Of a stretch of 64,000 nt of DNA, positions 12,601 to 25,172 are shown in pieces. The position numbers and the translations under genes were made by a program. This DNA comes from Raphanus sativus (Eukaryota; Streptophyta; Magnoliopsida; Brassicales; Brassicaceae): assembly GCF_000801105.2 (NCBI RefSeq), contig NC_079514.1, forward strand, positions 15,106,293 through 15,170,292. The letters are read 5' to 3'. Each line of letters opens with the position of its first letter. Within the stretch, counting starts at the first letter, position 1. The notes under the pieces are model-generated. The model had not been told where the DNA came from. It searched no databases and saw only the letters and a list, made by a program, of their open reading frames with translations.

Positions 12601-13661
12601 AATCTGAAGTTTTTTTTTTTTGTGCAAGATTTTAATCTGAAGTTATAGTATAAATAATACAGCTCACTTTTGCGACAGTGTCATGTTACTGTGGAGTTAG
12701 AATTCGTTTTGGAAAGCTCACAAACAAAAAATATCTATACATGCTAAGTGAAATCTCTCTCCCTTTATTTTCACAGTTTTGTGTCTTTTCTTTTGTCATC
12801 ATTAGTTATTTGTCTTTATGTTGGTGAGATTTAACAGTTAGTGATTCTACTAATTATTCGAGGATATTTGGAGAAGACAAAATCTAATGTGGTACAGTAA
12901 GGACAAATATGCAGAGTAAGAGTACCAATATCATTTAGGAGTTACAATAAATTAGCACATTTATGCAGGTGAAAATAAGTATTAACTATTTTATATGGAT
13001 CGAAGTGGCTATGTAGTAACTCACATGCCTGGTCTGTCGCATTACAACCGTCATTGCCTTGTGAAGCATAAATCCACACGGTAGTATGTAAAACTATAAC
13101 GATCGATCCATCCGTGTATTTATATTATTATTAATTTCATAAAACGTTACAAAATAGTAAAATACAGGAGTCATAGAAACTTCTTTAGTTTTTTTTCTGC
13201 CAGGAACCCAGTCATCTAGTTATCTTTCAAAAAAAAAACCAATCATCTAGTTATATCAGACGATTACTATATTTTGTTAAAAAAACGATTACTATATCAA
13301 AATGTTGTTTTGATTAGCAATTCAAATCGCCTTTTCATTTACAGTTTTTTTAATTAAGGTAAAGTTTTCCGATTAATCTTTTTTTTTTACAATTATACTA
13401 GTCCACAACATGAAAGGTCAAACGTTTGGACTTTGGACCAAAAACGTGAGTGGAATTTTGTAAAGGAAAATGCCTCTTTTTGGAACCTCAGGAAAATGCC
13501 TATATGATGCGTATATACTCACACTATATAACGTGTGTATACAGATAGACCATACATGTCCTTATATCTTCATATACACCCACGTTATTTTAAGTATGTG
13601 TGCTTAACAAAAGGTAGATAAGGATGAACCAGAGATGCGTGTACCTGTAGGGTTTAAGGTG
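12601..13661. other. Intergenic sequence between the Copia element and CYCJ18
   Basis: AT-rich DNA with homopolymer T and A runs. No gene or element boundary is recognised. The end next to 13662 should contain the CYCJ18 3' UTR. Confidence 0.5.
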
Positions 13662-16356
13662 TTAGGAAGGGTGAGAGTAAAGGACATTGGAAAGTATGTA
13701 TCCAACAAGCTCCACCACCTCCTTTTCTTCCTTATTTGTCACCATTTTAACTGCCAAAAACAAACAAAATGGTGTCCAAGTAGGGTCCTGTAATATTAAT
13801 GAAATGAAGAAATTATATATCCCTTAATCATAATAATAAGATCATCATTGACTGCAAGTCTTAAATTTGTATTGTCTTGTCTACTATAGTCAGAAAGACA
13901 CATAACAGAGTATATAACACAGAAGCAGAATAAAACCATGTCTAGTGCCTACCTTCTCCTAACCTTAGAAACCTCATTCTACTTCTTTCTAGTTTCTACA
14001 ATGGTCCTACAAATAAGATAGGCCTAACATTTTTAACTTTATAGTAAAGGCTCAGGCCACATGGATCTACCTACATGTACATGCGTATATAAAAAAAGAG
14101 TAGGTAAAAGATTAAGACATAAATCATCTCTTCAAGAATTTAGTAGTATGTTGAAAGTTATCATGTTTGTTACCATGAAACGTGAAAACTGAAAAAGGGT
14201 ATATAAAGAAAGAAAATTTCCAGACAATGTGGTGTAGACTCCATAAATGAAGAAGAATAAATTTTGGAGAGGGACCCTATGAAATAAATTAAATATTGAC
14301 TTTTCTTCTTTTGTGAGTGAGTGTATTACAGCTATAATCCCATGAGAATGAGGTTTTTTTTTTCAATGGGAAAAAGGAAATGCTGACCATTGAACTAGTG
14401 ACTTCTACTATTACTGTCTCTATATCTAGTCTATACGGTCCGGTACAATATTTGGGAGGCCCAGACCAGAGATACGTTAGGTTTAGGAAAAGTTGAAGGG
14501 CCACAAAGATTTGACTGGTCCGTAAACCGTATATGGCCGGTGGTCAGATCTCAGTAAGTCAACCTTGATGGCTCAAAATCATAATTATTACAAGTATTAA
14601 GTTGAGGAAACATCATACAATGTCCGGGTCTAAAGGGAAAGATGAAGAAGACTTGAAGTGGGAACAGCAATGTATTCTTCTTTTGCATGATGCTGAAATG
14701 CAGAGTAGTTAAAAAGGTGAACATTTGGACCTTAGCGATCCTGTATGCTACAACTTGTTTCAATATCCTATGACTTGATAAATATAAATCTATCATGGAT
14801 AAATGCTTTTGATGGAAATAGTCAAAAGAAGAATGCTTTACCCCATGGGAGAATAGGGAAATCCCACTGCTGTTTAGGCACGGTTATTATGTAAGAAGAG
14901 ACCTGTGGTCAAGAGAAGGACACAGTTTCATTTCAGTATTGATGTTTACTCGTGGATATGTTTCACCAATAGAGAAAATTAAGTAACCAAAATGGAAGCA
15001 GCCAAAGATGTGGAAGAACGATAAAGAACGGACGTCTCCTCCTTCATATAAAGAAGATCCATCATATCCATACATGCCTCAAAGTCCAAAAGTTCTCCAA
15101 CCTTTGCAACTTCTCTAGAAGTAGACAATATGGTTAACGAGTTAGATACCAAGAGCATGAACACATACATTTTTCTAGCTCGAAGTAGGAACTTTAAGAA
15201 GTCAGATACTTAACAAGGGTGAAAGAACTTACTTGAACTGGATAAAAAGGTCATCAAGCAGTGTATAAGCTATATTCAAAGTGCCAATCTCAAATTTCAA
15301 AACCTGCTTCTCATGTTTAAGATGAAGGCATACAAATAAGTTTGAATGAGCTTCTATAGCGTAAAACAACATCCCCAAGTTTACAATGAGTTACCTTCAG
15401 GAAAACCAGTTCCTGCAGAAGAACCTCAAAAAGTCACTACAAAAGAGTGAAATCATCTAAAAAGACATTTCAGTCAAGATTCTCTCAAGAGTAGTATCTT
15501 ACTGCTTCCAGGAAATCCCGAACTGTGAAGAGCTGCTCTGTGATCATCTTATCACCCAATGGTTTTAGACTCTGAACCGATAAACCCCGGGAACAATGCA
15601 TCTGCAGAAGCAACCAACCATTCAGTCCTCCTCCTGGGTACATAGAAGAGAACATTGGGAGAAGTATGGAAGGCATACACACTTTGCAAGAGATCCATAT
15701 GGAGACTAACGCAAATAGCTGCAGATTGCTTTCAGTCAATGGTTGCAATAGCCAATGTTCTGCTTTCTTCTTCTTTTGTAAGAATCTACATACCCAAGAA
15801 ATCAATAAGCTTCCAATAAAATAAACTGAATCTCTGTTATTCTAATAAAAACTGAATCAAAGCCGGCCATTAACATTGTGAGACGAAAAATTTCAAAAAT
15901 TGATTTAAGGAGTATGTATTAACTGTTTTCAAGGCTCAAAAACGATCAATAATCCAAATCAAGAGAATCGGATCCCGACTAAACCAATCAGGAGCAAAGA
16001 CAACGAGCAATTAGACCTAGATTGTGTACCGATCACTAGGTCATTAGACTCTAAAACATCAATCGAAATCACTAAAAATCTCAAATCGGGAAAATCGCAA
16101 TACCTGACAACAGACGGGCGAAATCGATCGAAGAAGAGCGATAGTGCTGAGTATTTAACGATCGGAGGAAGTTCGAGTTGCTTTCATCGTCCAAAACCAG
16201 ATTTGAAAACAAAAAAAAAATCAAAATCAAAATCAAGAGAGATGAAGTGTAATGTAATCCTAATATGTATTGAACGAGAAGAAGATTAACTTACGGTAGT
16301 ACACTGAATCGTGAACTCGACCAACCTCCGTCGCAGATGAGCGATCTCTGTGGACA

Positions 16357-16357
<1 letters not shown>
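13662..16357 (-). CDS. CYCJ18: Cyclin-J18, putative cyclin
   Basis: An atypical plant cyclin, presumed to regulate a cyclin-dependent kinase. Nine coding exons on the minus strand: 16357-16295, 16180-16104, 15785-15683, 15601-15503, 15412-15395, 15303-15233, 15114-14988, 14902-14842, 13750-13662. They total 708 nt, or 235 residues, about the Arabidopsis length. Cyclin-fold hallmarks include LPPIVKYSALSLFFDRF near residues 25-41, KAEHWLLQPLTESNLQLF and VRDFLEAELVFLKVLKFE. The C terminus is VELVGYILSNVLYSHPS. Exon 5 is an 18-nt microexon (ELVFLK). The last exon lies behind a 1.1-kb intron and is confirmed by VKMVTNKEEKEVVELV following a CAG acceptor. The start codon directly follows a GA microsatellite. 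All junctions are GT-AG. The gene appears intact; the residue pairing with Arabidopsis is from memory. Confidence 0.93.

Positions 16358-16382
<25 letters not shown>
16358..16382 (-). repeat. (GA)n microsatellite adjoining the CYCJ18 start codon
   Basis: An uninterrupted CT/GA dinucleotide run of about 25 bp lies immediately 5' of the CYCJ18 ATG on the coding strand. It therefore forms the end of the 5' leader. Confidence 0.9.
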
Positions 16383-16387
<5 letters not shown>

Positions 16388-16562
16388 TTTTAGAGCTCTC
16401 AGATGAAACTTTTGAACGTCTTTAATGGCGCCGAAACTCCCAAGTCCTGAAAACTTTTATTTTCAACTTTTAAATTTAACATTTTACAATAACAAAAAAA
16501 TAAGCTATCACACTTAATATTATGCTTTCGATGATAAGCTGATAACCTTCGATGTGTGCCGC

Positions 16563-16583
16563 AGCCCATTATTAAGTGGCCCA
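16563..16583 (-). promoter_or_regulatory. Paired site II (TGGGCY) motifs upstream of CYCJ18
   Basis: On the CYCJ18 coding strand the motifs TGGGCC and TGGGCT lie about 205-230 bp upstream of the start codon, 9-10 bp apart. Paired site II elements bind TCP factors and are common in promoters of genes active in dividing plant cells, which fits a cyclin. Only the motif match supports this. Confidence 0.4.
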
Positions 16584-19500
16584 TAAATTGTTTTTTTTTT
16601 GTCTACCAAAGATTTTGTTTCACAATAAAGAGTCGTTCGAGGTTTTTCACAAGAACTAAGAAAATTCTCAAATTTTTATATTTACATATATGTAATATAT
16701 TTTTGTTTGATTTTATTAAAAGAGTAAAAACTTGAAAATTTATTAATTATGTGCATTGTAAACATAAAATGACATTTATAATTAAAAAAACTTAAAAACT
16801 AAAACAACTTTTCATATGAAACGGATAAATTAATAATCAAGTATTACAATGATTGGGTTTCTTCCATTTTGTATTTATTGGTATTAAAATCAAACATGGA
16901 AACTATTAGCAAGTTTCATGCGTCATGCACATAAATAATAAATTTTTAAAATATTCTATTTTAGAAAAAAATATATTTTCGTTACATTTAATTTTAAGCT
17001 TATTAAATTTTTAAAAGTATAAAGTAATCATTTTTCTTTTATAATTTGATTTTATTAAAAAGTTAATTTAATAAATTAATTTTCATTTTTTAAATAATAT
17101 TTTATACTATATTATTTATTTTTAAGAATAAAGTTTATATTAAAAAATTGTTGGTTTTAGATAAAAGATATTTGAGTTATAAAATATACTTAATAAACCT
17201 GATGAATCAAATGCTAATCACTCAATTAAATTACTTTATCGTAATTAAATTTTAAATACAATTCAATAATTTAGAAATGATGATTAAGTTTATCCTTACA
17301 TTGAGTTATAAAATTAAATATAGCTTTATTATTTAAATATCAAAAGTATAAATATTTATATAATTTTTTTATCTTTGATATGATATAAAAATTATTAAAA
17401 TGTTTGAAAATCTTGTAAAAATGTAAATATATATAATAAATTGATCATATTACAATACTCTTAACATCATGTAATAATTTTTTAAAAAATTATATAATAT
17501 TATTTATAAAAAATATGGTAGTGACACATATCTTATTACAATTTTACTATAATAGATGTTTCTATTTAGAAACATTAAAAATATATAAAATAAAATAAGG
17601 GAGTATTTATTTTCTAAATGTGTATAGTATGTAAGTTTATAATAAATTTTATCTAAAATTTTAGTTATTTTGTTTATAATTTTTACATATATTTATTATT
17701 TCATATTTGAATTTCTCCAATTGAAATTTATATTATAATTGTCTTAAACCATATCATAATTACATAGAATTTAAGTTATCATTTTAATAGGACATGTCAT
17801 ACTTTATCAATCAGAATGATTGTGGTAAAGACACCTAAGCAAATCACTTATAAACTAAACAAAAATTGGATGCACATAGTTGACAGCCACAAAATTGATG
17901 GTCAATGGAAAAAGTGAAGAGAAATTGTCTAAACTACCACATTTTCAATAACGCGTTTCATATTTACCTTAACAATATTTATCCTCAGTTTTTAAAAAGT
18001 AAATAGATATGTGTAACCACAGAGTTAACTAATATAGATTTAGGTTTTAGATTTGATTGGTGAGGTTTTGGAAGGTGGGGTTTTGGATATTAATAAAAAT
18101 ATAATTTAATACTTAAAATAATTTTAAAAATAAAATCATTTCAAAAGAATTTTCAAATTTCAAAAATTAGATTTGAAGAAAACAAAAAAGTTTGAAAAAA
18201 TCCGAAAATGTATAAAAGTTCAAATTTGAAAACATGGAATTCAAGGGTAGAAAGGTCTTTTACCTTTTTAATGAAGAAAATATTGTTGATTTTTTTTTGT
18301 TAATAAAAGTAAACATGAATTATGATCAAAAGTGAAATTTTCAAAAACCAAAGAACGATTTTCATTAAAGAAAACAAATACGTGAGAGAATTTGAAATCA
18401 AACTAAACAAAACTCAGGGTTTTATTAACACAATTGCAAAGACTTTTAAGAAAGAAAAAAAAATAGTTGATTCTATGAAATAATATATTCGTTTCGAAAA
18501 AATCCACATTTAAAAAAAAAATCAAAAAGATACATCCCTTATATTTTCAGTACATTACTTAATGGTAAATTGTAAATCTCAAAAACAATAATTGTGCTTA
18601 TTAAAATTGTATTACTTAAAAATTGTTAGAAAAGGTTAATTACGAAAATACATTGATAATAAACAATTAGTATCGTTTAAATATACAGTATGTGAAAATT
18701 ATAAAACATAGATCTTTTTAAAAACAGTTGGAGTATATATGTATCTTTTATAAAAAAAAATATAAATATATTTTTCTAAAATTCATTAAATACTAACTTC
18801 ATTAGATATATTTAATTTTAAGTAATGTGTATAAATCTTTTTCTTTTTATCAATTGGTTATTAAAATTTAAATCATAAATTAAAAATTAAATTTAATGTA
18901 ATTAACATACATATTATAATTAAATATTAATGTTTAGATATTTAATGTTTTATTTTTATTTCTGTATCACTGCGCAGTTCCTGATCCAAAGTGTACACAA
19001 TTGTATTTTCATATGTATGTGTAGGATATACAAATAATTGAAATTTTGGGTGATTTCACGGACTCTCACATGACTTTTGGATTATTATTTTTGTATTGAT
19101 GTCTAGCTGGATTTTATTAAGATAAAAAGAAACCAAATGAACAAAAAACAAGATCAATAATTGAATATCATGACAACCATGGTGTGGTATGGGTCGCAAG
19201 ATTCCGCTTGGCTCATATGTCAATTCGTATGGTGGAGATGCCAAACACAGATACATTAATATCTTGATTTATATTGAGGGGTCCCCTTTTATCGAACTAT
19301 TTGTATCTTCAGATCCCAAAATATCAGTTACACGGGTGTGGTCGAACGATACAGCAGACAGCCCGGCTCAACTTAAAAATGGACCGTGAGCTAGGTTTTT
19401 TATTTTACCAAATGTAAGACGTTTAACATCTGAAAAATGGACCTTTTACTTGCATAATATTAAAAATTTAGGACCCTAAATACACAATAAAAAGTTAATA

Positions 19501-19791
19501 AAAAGCAAAGACCCGGTGCATATGCACTGCTAGCACAGAGCTAGAGCCGGCACCAGCAGACAGCGGCAGACCGAGACCGAGATTTTAAATTAACCGGATT
19601 CAATGTATCAGTTAAAGGGGTTCAACTAGGCATCAAACCTTAGTTTTAGGGGAGGGGTGGGGGAGAGCGTCAATCGAGATGATTTTTTTTAAGCGTCAAT
19701 CTCATAATGTTTAAGTAAAAATCGATGGACCAATTTTGGGTTGGATCGATGATGGATCAAATTTGATTGTTTGGATCGGACTCTGATACCA
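16584..19791. other. AT-rich intergenic region
   Basis: No gene was recognised in this 3.2-kb stretch. A segment at about 18485-18735 starts with ATTCGTTTCGAAAAAATC and ends AAACAGTTGGAGTAT. It is reminiscent of a diverged Stowaway-type MITE but too degraded to call. A 66-codon plus-strand open frame at 19189-19389 has no recognised motif. Confidence 0.45.
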
Positions 19792-20169
19792 TGTTAAGAT
19801 AGATGGATTTTCAACCTAAAATCAATTATTGATAAATGGAATGACCGATCTATCTTGTATATTATAATATATATTATAAGAAGGACCGCTTCCAATATCT
19901 TATTCATCTATTGTTCTATTTCTTTTCTATACCACAAACAATCATTCATATTATTTTTAGTATATTCCAAATAGAGAAAACCAGTTGCAGCCTAAATATT
20001 CTAGATTTAAAACCTATTTTCAGATTATCCATCAGACGGTCTAAATATCTAACTTTTACATATAGAGCAATTAGGTTTATATGTCATTAATGGTCTACTC
20101 CTGAAAATTAGTCTAGATCGGGGTCTTTGACACCCCAAATTATGAAGAAAAAGGTTCCAAAATATCTCA
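19792..20169 (-). repeat. TRIM LTR A, uninterrupted
   Basis: 378 bp beginning TG and ending CA on either strand. It supplies the empty-site sequence for both the Helitron insertion (counterpart of 20352/24342) and the SINE insertion (GAGCAATTAGGTTTATATGT near 20066) seen in LTR B. Confidence 0.7.
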
Positions 20170-20352
20170 TAATTTTTCTTTGAGCGTCAATCTCAGAATG
20201 TTTAGGCAAGAATCGATGGACCAACTTTGGGCTGGATCGATGATGGATCAAATTTGATTGTTTGGATCGGACTCTCATACCATATTAAAATAGACGGATT
20301 TTCAACTTAAAATCAATTATTCATAACTAGAATGACAGATATATCTTATATA

Positions 20353-21157
20353 TCTTTTATACTATAAAACACAAGTCAATTGACAATTCTGTGAATGACA
20401 AGTGGCATTTAAAAAAAAACGTTTTTTTCTTGAATATTTATAGAAAAAGCTCGATGGGTGAAAATGTCTTCAGTTAGTTTCTTTTTCATGTATATTTTCA
20501 GTTTTTTTTTCAGTAACTCTTCTCCCACGATCTTCACTTTTTATGCATCTAAATTGACTGATAACTCCTACTTTAAAAGAGTAAAGAAAAACTGTAAATT
20601 ATTTGTTTGAAATAAAACTCAAAAAACCCCAAACATATTCAAAAATAAAAATCTCAATACTGCTGGATAAAGAACTCGAACGAAAAGACACCAACTCCTA
20701 AAAGTCTAAAAGTCATGGCGTTCAAATGGTTAAAGCTCCGTCCGATATTTCTGTCTCTCAAATGTTCATCCATAAAAACAGTTGTCAGTTATTAAAGGTT
20801 TGCATCTCTAATTCTCTATATTCATCTCGATTAATGGTAATTAATATTTGATTTCAGCATGACTTTTTAATATTCATGTAGTCTTTGATTTCAAGGTATG
20901 AGAAACGATGCAGAAAACTCATTGGAGATCAAACAAGAGCCCTATCTAAAAGTAGAATGAACCTAATGATCTTAAGTCACACAAAGGTACATTGCATCGA
21001 GGATCAAAACCAGACCCCTATCTAAAAGTAGAATGATCTTATGCCTCCAAGTTTACTAATGAATGTACTCTTCTATATAGAGTTATAATTAATGTTACAT
21101 TTTCATCTTTAATTTGGTAATAACTTTGCCCTTGCATAGCAAGGGCCATAATACTAG
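20353..21157. mobile_element. Non-autonomous Helitron 1
   Basis: It starts TCTTTTATACTATAAAAC after an A. It ends CTAG, preceded by a perfect 7-bp stem hairpin (GCCCTTG-CATAG-CAAGGGC) about 7 bp before the terminus. These are the standard Helitron ends. The 805-bp interior has no recognised gene. The base after CTAG is G rather than the usual T, so the 3' junction was altered or abuts another element. Confidence 0.75.
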
Positions 21158-21165
21158 GTATAATA

Positions 21166-24100
21166 TCCCCTATATATTAAAAGAGATGCATTTGTAATAA
21201 ATGCGTTCACACAGTAATTGACACGTGGCAGCTTGACAAGCGATTGAGATTAATTACGCTTACGTGCGGCTTGCTAAAGCTTCTCGAGAGAATTTGAATA
21301 TGTTCACGAGAATAAGTTTCCTAATCTGTTTTGAATAAACACAATCACGTTGTTGGATTTGTTTCTTCTTACCGATGGACACATGAACTAAAGAAGTTTA
21401 AGTCAATATAAGCCATATGTGTATAAGTAAATATTTTCATGACGATAAAGTTTGAATCGTAACTTACTTCAAGAAAAAACAGATTTATGGTGAATAAACA
21501 GAGCACAGAACGAAACCAGAAGATAAAATTTGGTTCATCTATGGTCTATAAGGAAAAAGCAAACTGTGTCATTGTTAATAGGAGAAGTTCATGCAAAGCA
21601 ATTTTTTTATGCAAACAATAACAGTTTTTGTTACAGGTTTCATGTACTGTTTTAGCCATGGAATTGTCTACAAAGAAGAAGCAAAGAAGAATCTACTATT
21701 TAAAAAAAAAACTGTATTGTCGTAGCACCATTTAAAAAAATCTGTATTTACACAGTTTTTATGCAAATGATAACCATGTACTGTCGTAGCATGGTTTTAA
21801 CTATCGTAAAGTAAGAGCTATCATTTTTAAAAACTGTATCTACACAAACGATAACACTTCTTCCTCAACTGCATTGACAATTTGAAAGCAAGCAAGGACA
21901 TTGTTGCAGTTTTTACACAAACAAAAACATTTTTAGAGAAAGCATAACAGTTTTTACTACAGATTCACATTGTCAAGCATTCTCTGCATGTTAATCTCAC
22001 AAGTAGCTCGGAAAATTCTCTACATGACACTCTCATGTGTTATCGTAGACATTGTTTGTGTCATAGGTTATGATCTGTAACACTAGATAGTGTTGATGTT
22101 ATACATATTGGAGTCCTTTATCACATTTTTAATCATTTTACGTAACTTTATGTTTTTAAGAGACTGAGGAGAGATGAATTGTAGTATAGACGAGCATTTT
22201 AATATTACGGTTGATCATTCTAAACCGATAGCAATGAATTGGTAGCCATTGTGAATTTAACCGGCTTCTGTTAAGGTTTCGACAATATTAAATGGTATTG
22301 ACTGATTGGCAAGGTGAAATAATGATATTAAATAGCATATATTTCACAATTTTATGTTATGGCAATTTATATATAAGAGTGATTGGCAAGATAAAAATAT
22401 TTACCAAACCTAAGACTTCGAGATTGTAGAAGAAACTATGAACATCTCTTAAATGTAAGTATTTAAGCATATTGCAGGACACCTACAACTATTTTAGGCT
22501 GTTACAAATTTTGAAAAACTACTAATCTATTGGTCAGAGTATTTTTAAAAAGGTCTATTTTAATAATAAAATTAATCTATTGCATGACATCTCAGAACAT
22601 AGCTAAACCCACAATTTGCAAGCGAACACTATATTCTACAAGCTCAAGAAAATCAAAATCTGCCGAGTCTTGCTCATGGAAACAAATTTCCAAGTCAATT
22701 CAGTTCAAACAATGTCTACGAGAATAAGACTACTTATTATACACTCAGACATGGGTTCGTTATTATTCGGGAGCTAAATTATTTCACCATTGTCTATTAA
22801 TTGCTGCATTTTATAAGATTTAATTATGGTTTTGTAATAACCTCTAGATGATTCAACGAGGTTGGTGAAGGAAAGAGGCAGAGTGGTAGAAGCCAAGGTG
22901 ACGGTGCGGCCATAGTTCTCCGTGAAGCTGTAGAAGAGGATTTCAAGGCGACGACGCTTGAAAAGGGACCAAGAATCGTTCAGAAAAATCTCGATGTAAG
23001 TAATTTGATGGTGTTTCAAAAAAGTAATTTGATAAAAATAGTTATTTGATTTCTTGATTGATATGATCTGATTGAAAGTTGATCAGCAAAATAGAACTAT
23101 ATTTGCTTTACTATCTTTCAGAGGTTTAATGGCCGTAAACATTTTAATATTTTCTGCAACTATATTTTATGAAGTTCTTTACAAAATTTTATTATATTGT
23201 GTATTAGTTTTGAAATGAAAATGTCTTATTCTAATTAGCGAACATTATACTAAGTTCGTTTGGACTTTTAAATACCTACAAATTACATATAAAAGATTAA
23301 ACTCTAAGTTGTATAGTAAGTCAATCTTGGCGTTGAATCCCTCATATATTGAAATCCAGTGACATTCGTTTGAGTTCTTGATAACAGTAATCACGATAGA
23401 CAATATTGTTTTTTCCGTTAAAAATTGACAGACAATAGTTCTTACATTCATCTTGCTCATCCCTTGCCTTTGTAACATTAATTAGTTATGAAAATCTCAC
23501 TCCAGTTTGTTTTCCAGAGTAAAACTATCAAGCAGGATTTTGTAATTTCTCCAAACATACTAGCAATTGAATGGTATATACATACCCTTTATGTGGATTG
23601 ACTCAGCACATATGTACAGATCCTTCCAACGAATATTTTCGAATTAATGAAATTATTTTAGATAAAATATATTAACAACTTGTATGTCCAAACAATATAT
23701 TGGTGACATTTTATAATTATGTATTTTATATAAGATAATCTAATATTGTTTGTGTTGTTTGAACTTTCATATATGTTAGACATAATATAAAAAGCTGTAT
23801 ATTAATCAAAATTTATATTATTAAACTAAATAAAAACTAATTTCTATGAGTATAAATATACAACTTTTTATATTATATCTGATATATATGAAAGTTCAAA
23901 CAATACAAATAATATTATACTATCTTATATAAAATACATAATCTTAAAATGTCACCAACATTGTATGTACAAATAATAAAATAATATTGGATTTTTATTC
24001 AACTATTATTTAGATTTTATTTGGTTTCACAAGCATTTAGAAATTAAAAATGAAACCATTAGTTGGACATAAGAGCTGTTTAAAATTCGTATAAAATAAA

Positions 24101-24341
24101 ACTAAATAAATAATAATAGTTTTGGATTTATCACCAAAAATAAAAAAATATCGATCATTTTAACTGAAGAAAACAAAATAAATATGGATTTAGAATGATA
24201 TTTATATTTTAGGAAATTAAAAACAAAAAAAAGCAATGTAATACAGAACCAATATCAAGATTAAACATATTTAATATTTTTTATCTTAAAAATAACAACA
24301 TTAAAAATTTCATCCCGTGTAAGGCACGGGTTATTACCTAG
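21166..24341. mobile_element. Non-autonomous Helitron 2
   Basis: It starts TCCCCTATATATTAAAAGAG after an A and ends with hairpin CCCGTG-TAAGG-CACGGG followed by TTATTACCTAG, then T. It has no RepHel open frame. It lies 8 bp after Helitron 1, and together they split TRIM LTR B. Joining 20352 to 24342 restores a sequence like that of LTR A. A GC-richer segment near 22850-22996 looks like captured exon sequence. Confidence 0.75.
22862..22996 (+). pseudogene. Possible captured exon fragment inside Helitron 2
   Basis: This patch is distinctly richer in G and C than the flanks. In the plus direction it is open from after CAACGAG to a consensus donor (GAT|GTAAGT) and reads VGEGKRQSGRSQGDGAAIVL and then REAVEEDFKATTLEKG in one frame. 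The opposite strand is also open over the same interval, so the strand is uncertain. I do not recognise the parent gene. Helitrons commonly carry such host gene fragments. Confidence 0.35.
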
Positions 24342-24553
24342 TATATTATAAGAAGGATCCATTCCAATATCTTATTCATCCATCGTTCTATTTCTTTTCT
24401 ATACCACAAACAATCATTTTTATTATTTTTAGTATATTCCAAATAGAGAAAACCAGTAACAGCTTGAATATTCTAGATTTAAAATCTATTTTCAGATTAT
24501 CCATCGGGCGGTCTAAATATCTAACTTTTACATAGAGCAATTAGGTTTATATG

Positions 24554-24800
24554 GAACGGGCCTTGTGGTCAAGTGGCAGTGGACGGGCCTGGGACGCTAA
24601 CACGTTTCAGGTTCGATCCTCCTGCTATGCGAAACTAAGTCACATTGTTCTGTTCACATAACGCGGATATGGATCCATGCTTTAGGACCCATTTGAATGC
24701 CCAGGAGAAGGAGTCCATCCGCGGGCTTGCGACTCCCCCGGGGTTAGGTCTGGTTCCAATAGTGACCCGGGTTTAACCCTTTATTTTATTAAAAAAAAAA
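24554..24800 (+). mobile_element. tRNA-derived SINE 1
   Basis: 247 bp with a pol III A box (TGTGGTCAAGTGG, 24564-24576), a B box (GGTTCGATCCT, 24610-24620) and a terminal run of 10 A. It is flanked by a 13-bp target duplication TTAGGTTTATATG (24541-24553 and 24801-24813). The uninterrupted site is present once in TRIM LTR A near 20071, confirming the insertion. Confidence 0.92.
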
Positions 24801-24900
24801 TTAGGTTTATATGTCATTAATGGTCCACTCCTGAAAATTAGTCTAGATCTGGGTCTTTGACAACCCAAATTATGAGGAAAAAGGTCCCAAAATATCTCAT

Positions 24901-25172
24901 GTATCTGTCAAAATTGTAATGAGTCTTCTCACATGTATGTAGACCAAGCTAGCATACGCCACGTTACCTGTGTGAAACATATTCATACACGTCCGATCCT
25001 GTCTACCGCTCCTTTTCGTTTATGTACGTCTTTAAACCTAAAATGTTTCACGTAATGTCCTAAAGTCCATTTAGTTTTAAATGCATGGCTAACTACATAA
25101 ATAACATACTTACGTCTCAAGTTTCATCCATTTTTTTTTGAGAATTTCATAAAGACATCTCCAAAAACAACA
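24901..25172. other. Short intergenic stretch
   Basis: No feature was recognised between the TRIM end and the candidate Helitron. Confidence 0.5.

Larger units (their letters stand above)
19691..24899 (-). mobile_element. TRIM-like retrotransposon, tandem form, with nested insertions
   Basis: Two diverged copies of an LTR plus a short internal segment lie on the minus strand. LTR A is 19792-20169. LTR B is 20283-24899, interrupted; about 368 bp remain once inserts are removed, against 378 bp for LTR A. On the minus strand LTR A runs TGAGATATTTTGG...CTATCTTAACA. It is followed by TGGTATCAGAG (19781-19791 reversed), the usual primer binding site complementary to initiator tRNA-Met. The internal segments are only about 90 bp and end in a purine tract (CAAAGAAAAATTA) before LTR A. 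With no coding capacity and a very short interior this fits a terminal-repeat retrotransposon in miniature, in an LTR-internal-LTR-internal arrangement. Confidence 0.7.
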
